Part shown: piece by piece, positions 1 to 10,329 of the stretch
Layout: every line of letters begins with the position of its first letter
Numbering within the stretch: the stretch's first letter is position 1
Source of the DNA: Nageia nagi
Lineage: Eukaryota > Pinophyta
Direction: 5' to 3'
NCBI GenBank assembly: GCA_050084985.1
Contig: JBITNC010000002.1
Coordinates: forward strand, 15,686,001 to 15,750,000
Length of the DNA: 64,000 bases
Notes under the pieces: model-generated
What the model was told of the DNA's origin: nothing
Database searches by the model: none
Seen by the model: only the letters and a program-made list of their open reading frames with translations
Made by a program: the position numbers and the translations under genes

Positions 1-19
1 ATTCTTTCGAATATCCCAA

Positions 20-850
20 GTGGAAGAATTGGTTAAAGAGTGTGTAAAAAAGGGTGATATGGAGGAATTAAAAAGGGATTTGACAAAAGAGTTGGCGACT
101 AAAATGGATCAATATATGGAAAAGATTTTTCAACTCATACAAAACCCAGAGGGAAAGATTCCTAAAGATGTTGATATGGCCCAGGGTAATCAGGAAAATA
201 ATGATATTGTTCAAGGAGATAAACCCTTCATTAATAAGCCTAATTCAGGAGGATATGCTTCTACTGATGGAAGTAATCAAGCATGGTTCTCAAGGGGAAT
301 CCAAATCCCCAAGATCGACATGAGGAAGTTTGATGGAAGGGACCCCATCACTTGGATATTTCAAATGGAGCACTTTTTTTATTTACACCAAGTACCAACA
401 TCACAAAAAGTAACTATTGCATCCTTGTATCTAGAGCCTGAGCAGGTTGTATGGTACCAATAGCTTTGTGAACGTAAAAAGGGTTCTATTATATCTTGGT
501 CCATTTTTACAGAGGAATTGATAGCCTATCATGAGGATGTTAAGAATAATTCCTTCTTTACTCAATTGACAAATCTAAGGCAAGAAGGTTCAATGATGGA
601 GCACATTCAACAATTTCAAAAGTTGAGTCTTAGAGTGAAGGATATACCAGAGGATAGATTGTTGGATCTCTTTATGGGGAAACTTAAAGGATAAAATTCA
701 ACATGAGGTGCATCTATTTGAACCAACATCCTTAGAGATGGCTTTTAGGATGGCAAGGAAGGTTGAAAGTAAAAATATGGCAATGGTTGAATATTCCACA
801 TGGGAAGATGAGAAATTTCTACAGAAGCATCCAGAACTACTAAAATGTTG
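20..850 (+). pseudogene. Ty3/gypsy-type gag remnant
   Basis: The first 147 codons are open to a TAG at 461-463. The same frame continues to about 693, and a further gag stretch follows in another frame to about 850, so there is one stop and one frameshift. The product resembles the plant gypsy gag (capsid) region: an acidic-basic N-terminal part, then a stretch around KIDMRKFDGRDPITW and a later segment PTSLEMAFRMARKVE typical of the retrotransposon gag domain. No zinc knuckle, protease, RT or integrase follows. The frame runs straight into a purine tract and LTR, so pol has been lost by deletion. The element's 5' part lies left of the window. Family assignment is from pattern recognition only. 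Confidence 0.75.
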
Positions 851-879
851 AGGACAACATTTTTTGAAGGAGAGGGGCA

Positions 880-1199
880 TGTTAGGTCCCTATACATTAT
901 TATTGTTAGGTCGGCTATGGTTATTGTTATTTCCTTACATTATTATTGTTATGTCGGCTAGTGTCCTTTCATTGTAGTGGCACCCCTTGGACTCCTATAT
1001 ATACTAAGGAGGTATTATCATTTGGGATGTCTATTGTTGTGTAATTGATGTGATGTAAAGGAGGTTGCCCCCTCGAAGTGGCTTATTACAAAGGAGGTTG
1101 CCCCCTCGAAGTGGCTTATTACAGATTTTATCTCTTATTCAATGTGTTGAGCTCTCTCTTTGGTGATTTTATGTTATTTTGGGAACTTTGTTCATAACA
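880..1199 (+). repeat. 3' LTR of the truncated gypsy element
   Basis: The block begins TGTTAGG and ends CATAACA, giving the expected TGTTA/TAACA inverted termini. It is preceded by a polypurine tract (GAAGGAGAGGGG, about 866-877). A TATATATA run sits at 996-1003. A unit of about 33 bp containing GGTTGCCCCCTCGAAGTGG is duplicated head to tail at about 1057-1123. The matching 5' LTR and target duplication are outside the window. Confidence 0.7.
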
Positions 1200-3080
1200 A
1201 TGTACTTTAGCCAGAGTGATTCTACATTATTCAAAAGCCTTTTGTAATCTATCAATAGTCTCCTATGTTTGACATAAGCACAAAACTCCTTTGGACCATA
1301 GTTTACAATTATGGTTTTTTTGTTAGTACAGGAAAAATTTATGGCACAAAAACCAACAAATTCACCTAAAAAAGGGAATAAATAAAAAGAGAAAAAAGGC
1401 AAATTCAAGTAAAATTCGTGGTGAAAAAATGGCAAACTTGGATAAAAACGGAAAAGACAGGAAAAATAAATGGTACATTAAAAAACAAAAAACCATGTAA
1501 TTTTTTATATTTTTCTATAGAATATGCTTATCTAATTGCCATAAACAAATAAATCATTTCCATATGAACCATATCATTTACTAAGACATTCATAATTCTG
1601 AACATATAAAGAAAAGTGTACAAACATGCAATTAAACCAAAGATTAGAGATTTGTGGTATGCATTTCACCCCTATAACTGCAACAAGACAATGAACTTTT
1701 TTATTTGAGAACAGTTCATAAATTACCAACTATTATACTTGTGCATTAAAAGAACTATATTAGGCATGTTGCTAAGCCTATTATAGCTGGCAAATTACAA
1801 GAAGATTTGGAAGCATACATATGGAAGTTAATAAATATTTTCTCGATATCTTCTACTTATCCATTTAATTTCAAGTTAAACAACTATATTCCTTCCTAAT
1901 GTGATCTACTTGTATAATGAAAGCATCCATTTGTATGTCCCCTTACAGAATAATTACTCCTGTTTCTAACCATTGGTTGATTCTTTTATGCCTTCCAACC
2001 AATCTCCTAGTATTTGGACTGATAGTATCAAAGCAAAGCTCGTGTGTATGTCCCATCCAGTGAAATTGGAGTGCAAAAAGTTCGGAGTCATCACACAAGA
2101 CCCATTCATTTACCATTCCTTCAAATCATACGCTCTCCAAATGTCTCAAATGGTGTGACACATCACCATGAAAAGGCATTCTTGAATATTCATAGCAAGG
2201 AGAAAGAGGATAGATCAATTACCTAACAGATCCTTCATCTGGTTGCCGGTCGTAAACCTGCAAGTGGATCATCCTATAATACTCTACTAGGGTAATCCAA
2301 TCAAGCTGCATATTGAAACAAATATCCGAACATTTGAGGGTATATGATGGATGCAAAGGCATTGAATGATAGGTATAAAAGCTTAAATCATATGTCTTGG
2401 TTCACGGTTCATACGTACTCAGATTCTGAGGAAAACAAATTGTACTGAAGTTTTCACCAAATGTGCTGACCTAGTGGAAATCCTACTCCAAGATGTGAAG
2501 TTAACAAACAACCTGTTCAAACTTGATATGCATTTAATTATTTTGGATATGTCTAGTGTTTGCCAAATCCGTTTTCAAATATTTAAAAAAGAAAAGACAA
2601 AGTTATTAACCTGTTACTATAGCAAAGACAAAGATATTAACCCATTAACAAAGATATTACATAATAACTGTTTTGATATTTTATATATTTTTAAACAATT
2701 TCTATATACAAGACACAACACGTAGTTATAGTTACATTCTCTTTGGTGCAGATTACACTAAAATATTACAATCCTTTTCATCAATAAACTCGCACCATAA
2801 TGGCTAACCCTTCAGACTTTTTGAATAAATAAAAAAAATCCAAGACAATACTTGCTGAGTTGCAGTGAACAATCAAAAACAATCCACACCCTATCCCAAG
2901 GAGTTTCCTTCAATGCCAGAAAGAAATGACATGATAATTTGCACAAAATGGAGAAAGAAGAAGATGATGCAATGTTGTGCTGCTTCTGTGTTGGAGATCA
3001 GTGCAAGACTTGGGTCATTGGTCTAATCCAACCAAGCCAATGCACTGATAATGAAAGCAAGAAATGTGCAAAACATGTTT
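1200..3080. other. AT-rich spacer without a recognised gene
   Basis: I see no coding region with a recognisable domain on either strand. The minus strand at about 2000-2300 gives broken coding-like text that I could not assign. No RNA gene or clear repeat was seen. Confidence 0.5.
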
Positions 3081-3084
3081 TTTA

Positions 3085-3970
3085 GATGATGTTGCTTGTA
3101 ATGTATTCTAAATGTGGAGGCCTAATAGATGCACATATGGTTTTTGATAGAATTTGATAACCAAGTGTTTTTTGGCTGTACTCCCATGATGGTAGAGTAT
3201 GCCAATGAACGAAATTCTCAGAGACCTAAAACATGTTTATGGGAAGTTGTGTATTGGTATGTGTTGAATTGTGGATGAGAAGGATGCAAAGTATTTGAGA
3301 GAATGCCAAAGAGGAGTAAAGTTTCGTGCAATGATAGCATCTCTGGATTTGGAAAAACTTGGCAGAGGGATGTGGCCCTTATGTTTTGAGGCAAATGAAG
3401 TTGAAAGGTGATAAGCGCAATGTGAATTCATGGTCTGCAATTATATCAAGGTATGCACAATAGGATTTTGGAATGCGGCACTGGAATTGTTTCTTCAAAT
3501 GCAACTGACCAATGTGGAGTCAAATACAAACACAATTGCTGGTATTGTGCATGCTTGTTGGAGTTTAGGGGATTAGAGAAGGACACATGCATCCGTGGTT
3601 ACAAAATAAGAAGAGGGCTTCGTGTAGATGTCATTGTAGGGAATACACCAGTGGGGACATGTGTATGCCAATTTTTTGCAAAAGTATAAGACGAAAGAGA
3701 TTTTGTTTTATGATGATGGCAGCGTATTTTATAACATGGAATACTTTAATTGCAGATTGGGACTGAAATGGATGGTGCTATAAGGTCTTTAGGTTCTTCA
3801 CTTGCATACAGTTGACTGGTTTAAATCAAAACATGGTCTCATGTACCACAAGCATTAGTTACTATTGCTAGCATGTGTTAGACCCAATTCTAACACCATA
3901 ACTAGGATACTGAGTGCATATGAATTGGAAGCTTTGCACCATATTTGGAAAACTCAGACTTAGAGAGTAT
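3085..3970 (+). pseudogene. Decayed PLS-type PPR (pentatricopeptide repeat) gene
   Basis: Short pieces in shifting frames match the 35-residue PPR signature in the expected order: SKCGGLIDAHMVFDRI, then NVNSWSAIISRYAQ, an N-T-N-T-I-A-type helix, TWNTLIADW, and PNSNTITRILSAYELEALH near 3890-3945. Plant PPR proteins bind organellar RNA and act in editing, splicing or stability. This copy has many stops and frameshifts, no plausible start and no targeting peptide, so it cannot make a working protein. The repeat spacing of about 100 bp is still visible. The strongest anchors are the WSAIIS and WNTLI motifs at 3425-3760. Confidence 0.7.
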
Positions 3971-4777
3971 TTCGCAAGGCCATTTTGGCAGAGTACACGG
4001 CATCTTGGGAAAAACGTGGCAAATGAAACATCAAACATTTTATTAAAATATCATACAAAAAACTATAAAAATTGATGGTGAAATGTTAAATCTCCAACAG
4101 GGGGGTCTACAAAGAAAATCATGTTTTGGCCCTGTTAACCCTGTGGACTGTAATTTTTATTTTTGCTGCATTCTGTTTTGATGCAAGACTCTGACATGAA
4201 TTTCTAGGCAAGTAGCATCGCCAGAAAAAAAACCCATGATTTTGGCAGGTACTCAAGTTGCCAGCGAGTTTTGGAACTATGGGTTTCACCATTGCAAATA
4301 ACAAAAATATTGGTAAAGGACATTATTTGAATCATAACTTGAGTAGGCCATGTGTAGTAGGTTTACAAGATCTAGTGTAGTTCTAAGTTATCATTGATTA
4401 GTTCAATTAGAAACAATGGTAACAAGTCTCCTACTGAAGCAAGCAATTATAAGTGATGTTAAATTATACCAATTAGTGAAACTGTGACATACATGCTTTA
4501 TTTTCTTATGCAGCAATGTATACTTTGGAGCATCACAACCACTGAGCCTTGCTCAACCAGTTAAACTAAGGACAAACATCCAAAAAGGGTATTCAAAGTT
4601 GATTGAGCATTACACATAAAGGATGTCACATTTTTTATAAAGTTTAGTACAGAGAATTGATTATCGTGATTAAGGTGGTGTTGGACTCCACAACACGCCC
4701 CAAAATTGGCAATTTTGAGGACCCAATGTTTTTTGGTGAGCATGGTCACTAGGAGCCAGAATCTCACCCAATCTTGT
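3971..4777. other. Spacer left of copia element 1
   Basis: No recognisable gene or repeat was found. The DNA is AT-rich and ends in CTTGT immediately before the LTR of element 1. Confidence 0.5.
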
Positions 4778-5266
4778 TGAAGGAATTAGAACTACACTAA
4801 TCCTCAAGGTCCAAGACTATAGGAAACTATCATTCAACATCTACAAACTAATAACACCATTCACACAAGATAACACAAATATAATGTGGTTCCTCCCTCC
4901 TTGGGAGTACATCCACAACTAGATCTCAATTCTCAATCTATGCACCCTCTTAAAACAATTCTTTTCTCTCCTACACAAACTAGTAGAGTAATCTTACTCC
5001 AAAAACTTAGTTATGTTACAAGAGGAGAGGCCCTCTATTTATAGCTTGAGAGCACCTCCCTAACCTCCCTTTAACCCAAGGGTAAGGTTAGGGTTACAAT
5101 AAATGTATTACCTAACTTTAACCTACCAACTAACCACATGGTAAGGTCAAAGTTTACATAATAAAGAATTCAATTAATCCCTTAAGGTATCTATATATCT
5201 TTTAAGTGATTAATTGAATTTACAACGAGTTTAGATATTCACAATATTTCAATACAAATTCTAACA
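4778..5266 (-). repeat. 3' LTR of element 1
   Basis: The ends are TGAAGG and TCTAACA on the plus strand, so the LTR reads TGTTAGA to CCTTCA in element orientation. It matches 13388-13871 and 56829-57310. A palindrome lies at 5168-5219 (arms ATTCAATTAATC and GATTAATTGAAT). A TATA-like CTATAAATAG sits on the minus strand near 5035-5044. Confidence 0.93.
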
Positions 5267-5280
5267 CTCCCCCTTAATGC
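5267..5280 (-). other. Polypurine tract of element 1
   Basis: On the minus strand this reads GCATTAAGGGGGAG directly before the LTR TGTTAG. It is the expected plus-strand primer of an LTR retrotransposon. Confidence 0.85.
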
Positions 5281-5751
5281 AATATTGGGATAGAGCGTAG
5301 AAGAGAGAAGAGAGAGAGTAAGAGAAAGTTCTCCTCCATAGAGATACAAGTGGAGATGAGAACATTTACATATTTGAGAATCTTTTTGAGAACTAGTTTG
5401 AGACTCACTACTTTACCATTTGACAAAATAGTTTACAATATAATCATTAACCACAACTGGTTTCACTGTACATAGTAGTCGATCAACTTTAAGCTGACAT
5501 GTGAGTCTCCATGAGCTTGCTTACACAAGGTGAGTAACTTGCATTTCTGAAGAAGATCCTGCATGCTACAAGCAACTCATGAACAAAATCAGTTAGATGC
5601 ATCATATATTCAAATAAGAGAATCAAATAATGCCATCTTATAAATAACTAATCAATGGTGCACTATAAGTCATCACGGAGATGCCAAGCCATCACTCATA
5701 GTCACCTGTTGTATATAGACATGTGTTGATTATTAATAGAGCATAAAAAAT
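5281..5751 (-). other. 3' non-coding region of element 1
   Basis: This is untranslated sequence between the PPT and the minisatellite. It is closely matched by 57325-57806 in element 2 and more distantly by 36398-36825 and 53580-54010 in elements 3 and 4. No open frame was recognised. Confidence 0.7.
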
Positions 5752-6246
5752 TGTACAACAAGTTTCGCACGCAGAGCAAACTTACCACGGAGGTATAAAA
5801 TGTACAAGAAGTTCCTCACACAGAGCGAACTTACCACGGAGGTATATCAATTATATGCTCAAAAAATTGTACAAGTTTCTCACGCAGAGCAAACTTACCA
5901 CGGAGGTATAAAATGTACAAGTTTCTCACGCAAGCAAACTTACCACGGAGGTATAAAATGTACAACAAGTTTCTCACGCAGAGCAAACTTACCACGGAGG
6001 TATAAAATGTACAAGTTTCTCACGCAGAGCAAACTTACCACGGAGGTATAAAATGTACAACAAGTTTCTCACGCAGAGTAAACTTACCACGGAGGTATAA
6101 AATGTACAACAAGTTTCTCACACAGAGCAAACTTACCACGGAGGTATAAAATGTACAACAAGTTTCTCAGGCAGAGTAAACTTACCACGGAGGTATAAAA
6201 TGTACAACAAGTTTCTCACGCAAAGCAAACTTACCACGGAGGTATA
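5752..6246 (-). repeat. 46-49 bp minisatellite, about 10 units
   Basis: The array is head to tail, with units ending in CTTACCACGGAGGTATA; I count ten copies of that core. Units vary mainly by presence or absence of a 3-base ACA in GTACAACAAG. The array sits between the end of pol and the PPT. Short open frames across it are by-products of the repeat. Element 2 has about seven related units at the same place. Confidence 0.93.
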
Positions 6247-6260
6247 TCATAATCAACACA

Positions 6261-7970
6261 CTATATAACAACAAAAGAGCCTCTTAGAGGTGAAGTTGTC
6301 ATCACTAACAAAAGTTCAAACTTCCTCCCCCTTGAGGGCAACTTCACCAACCCGAGAGAATCCCTAAGCTTGCTGAACTGAGCTTTAGGAAGGGGCTTGG
6401 TGAATAAATCAGCGGAGTTTTCAGTAGATGGACAATACTCCAAGTGTATGATGTCATCTAGAACCTTCTCCTTGATAAAATGGGCTTGGATTTCCACATG
6501 TTTGGTTCTCTGATGGAACACAGGATTCTTAGCCAAAGAGATAGCCGATTGATTGTCTGAAGAAATAAGAGATGGGCCATTTTGCTCATACCCAATTTCG
6601 TTCAGAAGATGCCTCAGCCAAATAGCTTCTTGGGCAGCAACAGACATGGCTCGATATTCGGCTTCGATGGTAGAAAGAGTCACAGTAGGTTGCTTCTTGG
6701 AAGCCCAAGAGATAGCACCTGAACCAATGCTGAACACATATGCAAAGGTTGATTTTCTGTCATCTCTATCTCCCCCATAATCAGAATCTGAGAACCCGGA
6801 GAGAACAATCGAGGGCACTTTGGAATACTTAAGAGCAAGATCCTTTGTCCCTGCCACATACCTCAAGATTTGCTTAACAGCATTGAGGTGTTCAACATAT
6901 GGTTTTTGCATGAATCGTGCCATCAGATTCACTGCAAAGGCAATATCAGGTCGAGAGATAGTCAGATACAGAAGACTACCGATCAATTGCCTATAAGCTG
7001 TAGCATCAGCCAACTGAGAATCTGAGCTCAGAGATACAACGATTCCAGGAGAAACAGGTATTGCAGCATATCTACACTCCATTCCAAACTTTTGCAAGAT
7101 GTCTGATATATACTTAGATTGACTAAGATAAGTACAATCTTTGTGTTGGTATACTTGCATCCCAAGATAGTAATGCAATAGACCTAGATCAGTCATTTCA
7201 AATGTTGCCTTCAGTTTGGATATGCACTCTTGGATGATTTCAATATTATTGTCAGTTATGAGAAGATCATCCACATAAAGGAGAATTAAGACCACGTCTT
7301 TTCCTTGATTGAGTACATAGAGATCTGAGTTAGAGAAGCACTTGGAAAAACCAATATCTGCAAAGAATCCTGAAATTTTCTTGTACCATGCTCTAGGTGC
7401 TTGCTTAAGTCCATACAAAGACTTCTTTAGCTTGCACACTAAAGACTCTTTACCTTCTGGAATAAATCCTTCTGGTTGATTCATGTAGATTTCTAAATCC
7501 AAGTCACCATTGAGAAATGCACTCTTGACATCAAGTTGAAAAACTTTCCATCCTTGAGCTGCAGAAAGAGCAAGGATTATCCTGACAGTAGGCATCTTGG
7601 CCACAGGAGCAAAGGTTTCCTCATAATCAATACCATATTTCTGAGCGAATCCTTTGGCCACTAACCTTGCTTTGTATTTTTCAATTTCTCCATCAGAATT
7701 GTACTTGACCTTGTATATCCATTTATTTCCAATGACATTTTTCTCATTGGGATAAGGAACCAAATCCCAAGTTTCATTTTTCATGAGCGCCTCATACTCA
7801 ACTTTCATAGCTTCCATCCAACACTCTTGCTTGGAAGCTTCTTTGAAGGTTGATGGCTCATTCGTATTATCAATTTTGGCAAATAAAGATTTATTCAAGG
7901 TCATACTCCTTGTAATTCTCTGAGCTGAAAAATTTTGCTCTTGTGGTGACTTCCCTACATGATCATCCAA
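6261..7970 (-). CDS. Copia reverse transcriptase-RNase H (element 1)
   Basis: There are 569 open codons downstream of an in-frame TAG at 7971-7973, so this is the C-terminal part of the polyprotein and not a separate gene. In order are the copia RT start ([18 protein letters not shown]), the catalytic FQLDVKSAFLNGDL, the YVDD box (LLYVDDLLIT), then an RNase H region with SDSDYGGDRDDRKST, TLSTIEAEYRAM and the terminal ADLFTKPLP. RT copies element RNA to DNA in cytoplasmic particles and RNase H removes the template. Catalytic aspartates are present. The frame ends within 15 bp of the minisatellite. Confidence 0.95.
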   Translation of the reverse strand: MDDHVGKSPQEQNFSAQRITRSMTLNKSLFAKIDNTNEPSTFKEASKQECWMEAMKVEYEALMKNETWDLVPYPNEKNVIGNKWIYKVKYNSDGEIEKYKARLVAKGFAQKYGIDYEETFAPVAKMPTVRIILALSAAQGWKVFQLDVKSAFLNGDLDLEIYMNQPEGFIPEGKESLVCKLKKSLYGLKQAPRAWYKKISGFFADIGFSKCFSNSDLYVLNQGKDVVLILLYVDDLLITDNNIEIIQECISKLKATFEMTDLGLLHYYLGMQVYQHKDCTYLSQSKYISDILQKFGMECRYAAIPVSPGIVVSLSSDSQLADATAYRQLIGSLLYLTISRPDIAFAVNLMARFMQKPYVEHLNAVKQILRYVAGTKDLALKYSKVPSIVLSGFSDSDYGGDRDDRKSTFAYVFSIGSGAISWASKKQPTVTLSTIEAEYRAMSVAAQEAIWLRHLLNEIGYEQNGPSLISSDNQSAISLAKNPVFHQRTKHVEIQAHFIKEKVLDDIIHLEYCPSTENSADLFTKPLPKAQFSKLRDSLGLVKLPSRGRKFELLLVMTTSPLRGSFVVI

Positions 7971-8972
7971 CTAGTTAGGTGCAGGCGAAGAATCATCTGA
8001 ATCAGACACCTCAGCATGAGAAGTCGTATCCTCAAGAAGTTCATTGAACTTGACATCCCTAGAAACAAAGACTATTTTATGGAATGAGGAGTAGAGCCTG
8101 TAACCTCTATGCTGATTATCATACCCCACAAAGATGCATTTTTCTGATTTTTTATCCAACTTCTTTCTTTTTTCCGAGGTAATGAAGGCAAATGCATCAC
8201 AACCGAAGACCCTAAAGTGTAAGATATTAGGTTTCTTTCCTGTCCATGCTTCATACGGAGTTTTACCTTCAACTGCTTTAGTAGGACACCTATTTAGGGT
8301 GTGAATAGCAGTGTGAACAGCTTCTCCCCATAAGAAACTAGGAAGGTTACCCAACATGCACCTTGCCATTTCCATAATGGTTCGATTCTTCCTTTCAGCA
8401 ACTCCATTTTGTTGAGGGGTGTAAGGGATTGTGAATTGCCGCTTGATCCCATGTTTAACACAATAGTCGTTAAACTCATTGCTATTATACTCACCCCCAT
8501 TATCAGATCTCAGCATCTTGATCTTAAAATCAGTTTGATTTTCAACAAGAGCCTTGAAGTCTTTAAACCTATCAAAAGTTTGATCCTTGTGCTCAAGTAG
8601 ATAACCAAATGTTATCCTGCTGAAGTCATCAATGAAGGTCAAAACATAAGAAGCTCCCCCTAGAGACTTAGTCTGAAACGGACCCATCAAATCTGAATGC
8701 ACAAGTTGAAGAGGACGAGTAGCTCGAGTTGCCTTATCTTTTTCAAACTTTTGCCTATTCATCTTTCCTAGAATGCACCTTTCACAGAGACCAATTGTGG
8801 GTGAAATATTAGGTAAACCTTCCACAAGTTCTTGATTTTTCATATCTTGAATACTCTTGTGGTTAAGGTGCCCTAATCGTTGATGCCAAAGATTACCCTT
8901 TGAACAAACATTTGCAGCAAGACACATCTTTGAAAGAACTTGATTCACAATATAAAGGTCATCCTTTAGTGA
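7971..8972 (-). CDS. Copia integrase (element 1)
   Basis: This is the middle part of the polyprotein, open between the stops at 8973-8975 and 7971-7973. It shows the N-terminal HHCC zinc site (LWHQRLGHLNHKS then CERCILGK), then the catalytic core: HSDLMGPF (first Asp), LRSDNGGEYNS (second Asp) and GVAERKNRTIME (Glu), so the DDE triad is complete. The C-terminal part has the copia FRVFGCDAFAF and IFVGYDNQHRGYRLY motifs. Integrase inserts the cDNA into the host chromosome. The downstream stop is TAG where element 2 has TGG, one G-to-A change. Confidence 0.95.
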   Translation of the reverse strand, partial: SLKDDLYIVNQVLSKMCLAANVCSKGNLWHQRLGHLNHKSIQDMKNQELVEGLPNISPTIGLCERCILGKMNRQKFEKDKATRATRPLQLVHSDLMGPFQTKSLGGASYVLTFIDDFSRITFGYLLEHKDQTFDRFKDFKALVENQTDFKIKMLRSDNGGEYNSNEFNDYCVKHGIKRQFTIPYTPQQNGVAERKNRTIMEMARCMLGNLPSFLWGEAVHTAIHTLNRCPTKAVEGKTPYEAWTGKKPNILHFRVFGCDAFAFITSEKRKKLDKKSEKCIFVGYDNQHRGYRLYSSFHKIVFVSRDVKFNELLEDTTSHAEVSDSDDSSPAPN

Positions 8973-10229
8973 TCATTTCATCAAGGTGGCAAGTCCTTTC
9001 TTAACACACCAGGAGTGTGAGATAAACTCAAATGAGTATCCTTTCCTTGTAATCTGAATTACGGAGATAAGATTCATCCTTAGTTTAGGCACATAAAAGA
9101 CATTATCAAGAACCTTTCCATGAATCTTCACACTCCCTATTCCTTGAACATCAAGGACTGAATTATCACCTATCACAACTGCATCTTTCTTGTACTTATG
9201 AAAGTTTTCAAACTTATCCTTTTCATAACACATGTGATTAGTGCATCCTGAATCAACAATCCAATCATTTGAAATAGTTTGAGTCATTGAGTAGTAGGCA
9301 ACAGTAGCAGCATGCTTGGTCTTCTTTTTATTATTGAAATTTTTCACATTTGCATTTCCCTTGCCTTTTTGAGCAAATTTCTTTTTACGACAATCATACT
9401 CTTTGTGACCAAAGATGCCACAAAAGTTACAATTTCCATCAAACTTTTCCTGAGGTGTTGGATTGCTTGATCCAGCTTTGTCATTCCTTTGCATGAAGTT
9501 GCCATTATTGTTGCCCTTTTTCTCATACTTCCTGAAGATAGATGAGGATTTGTTATCTTTGAATTTATAATGTTTGAACTTCTTCTTGAAAGGAGTTTTG
9601 GTTGCTCCTAGAGCAATGTGATTGTCCTTTGGAGAAAAGTTCAACATTTTCTTATTCAAAGTTTCCTCATGCTTCAGAAGGAGTCTAGAAAGGTTATCAA
9701 GAGAGATGACATCTTCTTCATCATCGAGCCTAGTTTCCATAACCGTGACAAAGTTACTGAACTTTGTAGAAAGGCTTTGAAGAATGATGAAGACCATGAA
9801 CTCATCATTGATCCAGTTGCACCCACAGCCAACCAGTTGTGTCCTGAGGTCAATGATTTTGTTCAAGTAAATAGAAGCACTTTCATCTTCACCTTGACGA
9901 TATTGCAACAACTTTTGTAAAATAGTGAATCTCCTTGAAAATTTTGACCCAAGGTAAATTTTCTTCAGCCTATCCCAAGCTTCCTTTGCTGATGTTGAAG
10001 AAGAGATCATGAGAAGTACGTCATCTGAAACTGCACGATAAATCATTAAAGTTGCTAACTCATTCTTTGAGTTGTAGATTTCAAGAGCCTTCTCATCTGT
10101 AGGAGCGACCAAGTCTTCATTAACTGTCTGCCACAGCTTCCTTGCTTGTAACTCAGCTTTCATACGAGGTTCCCATATGCCGAAGTTGGAACCGTCGAGT
10201 ATATGCTTGGGTATGAAGGTTTCAACCAT
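8973..10229 (-). CDS. Copia gag and aspartic protease (element 1)
   Basis: The chosen start is the ATG at 10229, giving MVETFIPKHILDG. The frame is open eight codons further upstream but has no family support there. Gag shows FGIWEPRMKAELQ, KEAWDRLKKIYLGS and an intact CX2CX4HX4C zinc knuckle (CNFCGIFGHKEYDC). Protease follows with WIVDSGCTNHMC, the DSG active site. The frame ends at TGA 8973-8975, where element 2 has GGA. Gag packages element RNA and protease cuts the polyprotein. Confidence 0.95.
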   Translation of the reverse strand: MVETFIPKHILDGSNFGIWEPRMKAELQARKLWQTVNEDLVAPTDEKALEIYNSKNELATLMIYRAVSDDVLLMISSSTSAKEAWDRLKKIYLGSKFSRRFTILQKLLQYRQGEDESASIYLNKIIDLRTQLVGCGCNWINDEFMVFIILQSLSTKFSNFVTVMETRLDDEEDVISLDNLSRLLLKHEETLNKKMLNFSPKDNHIALGATKTPFKKKFKHYKFKDNKSSSIFRKYEKKGNNNGNFMQRNDKAGSSNPTPQEKFDGNCNFCGIFGHKEYDCRKKKFAQKGKGNANVKNFNNKKKTKHAATVAYYSMTQTISNDWIVDSGCTNHMCYEKDKFENFHKYKKDAVVIGDNSVLDVQGIGSVKIHGKVLDNVFYVPKLRMNLISVIQITRKGYSFEFISHSWCVKKGLATLMK

Positions 10230-10329
10230 TGCTACACAAAAGTAAATAAGCAAGAAGAATGAATAAATTTCTACAATTTACCATCTATACAAATCAAACA
10301 TTGATAAGTAAACATGTCCCACATGTGCA

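Noticed and set aside
1169-1435. Minus-strand open frame next to the gypsy LTR
   Set aside because: It overlaps the LTR end, is Phe/Leu-rich from A/T composition and has no domain.
1990-2300. Coding-like text on the minus strand
   Set aside because: Stops interrupt it and no family could be named. It was considered as a later exon of the Rab escort gene, but the motifs do not fit.
5752-6246. Regular repeats that could suggest a CRISPR array
   Set aside because: Units are directly adjacent without unique spacers, lie inside a plant copia element and have no cas genes. It is a minisatellite.
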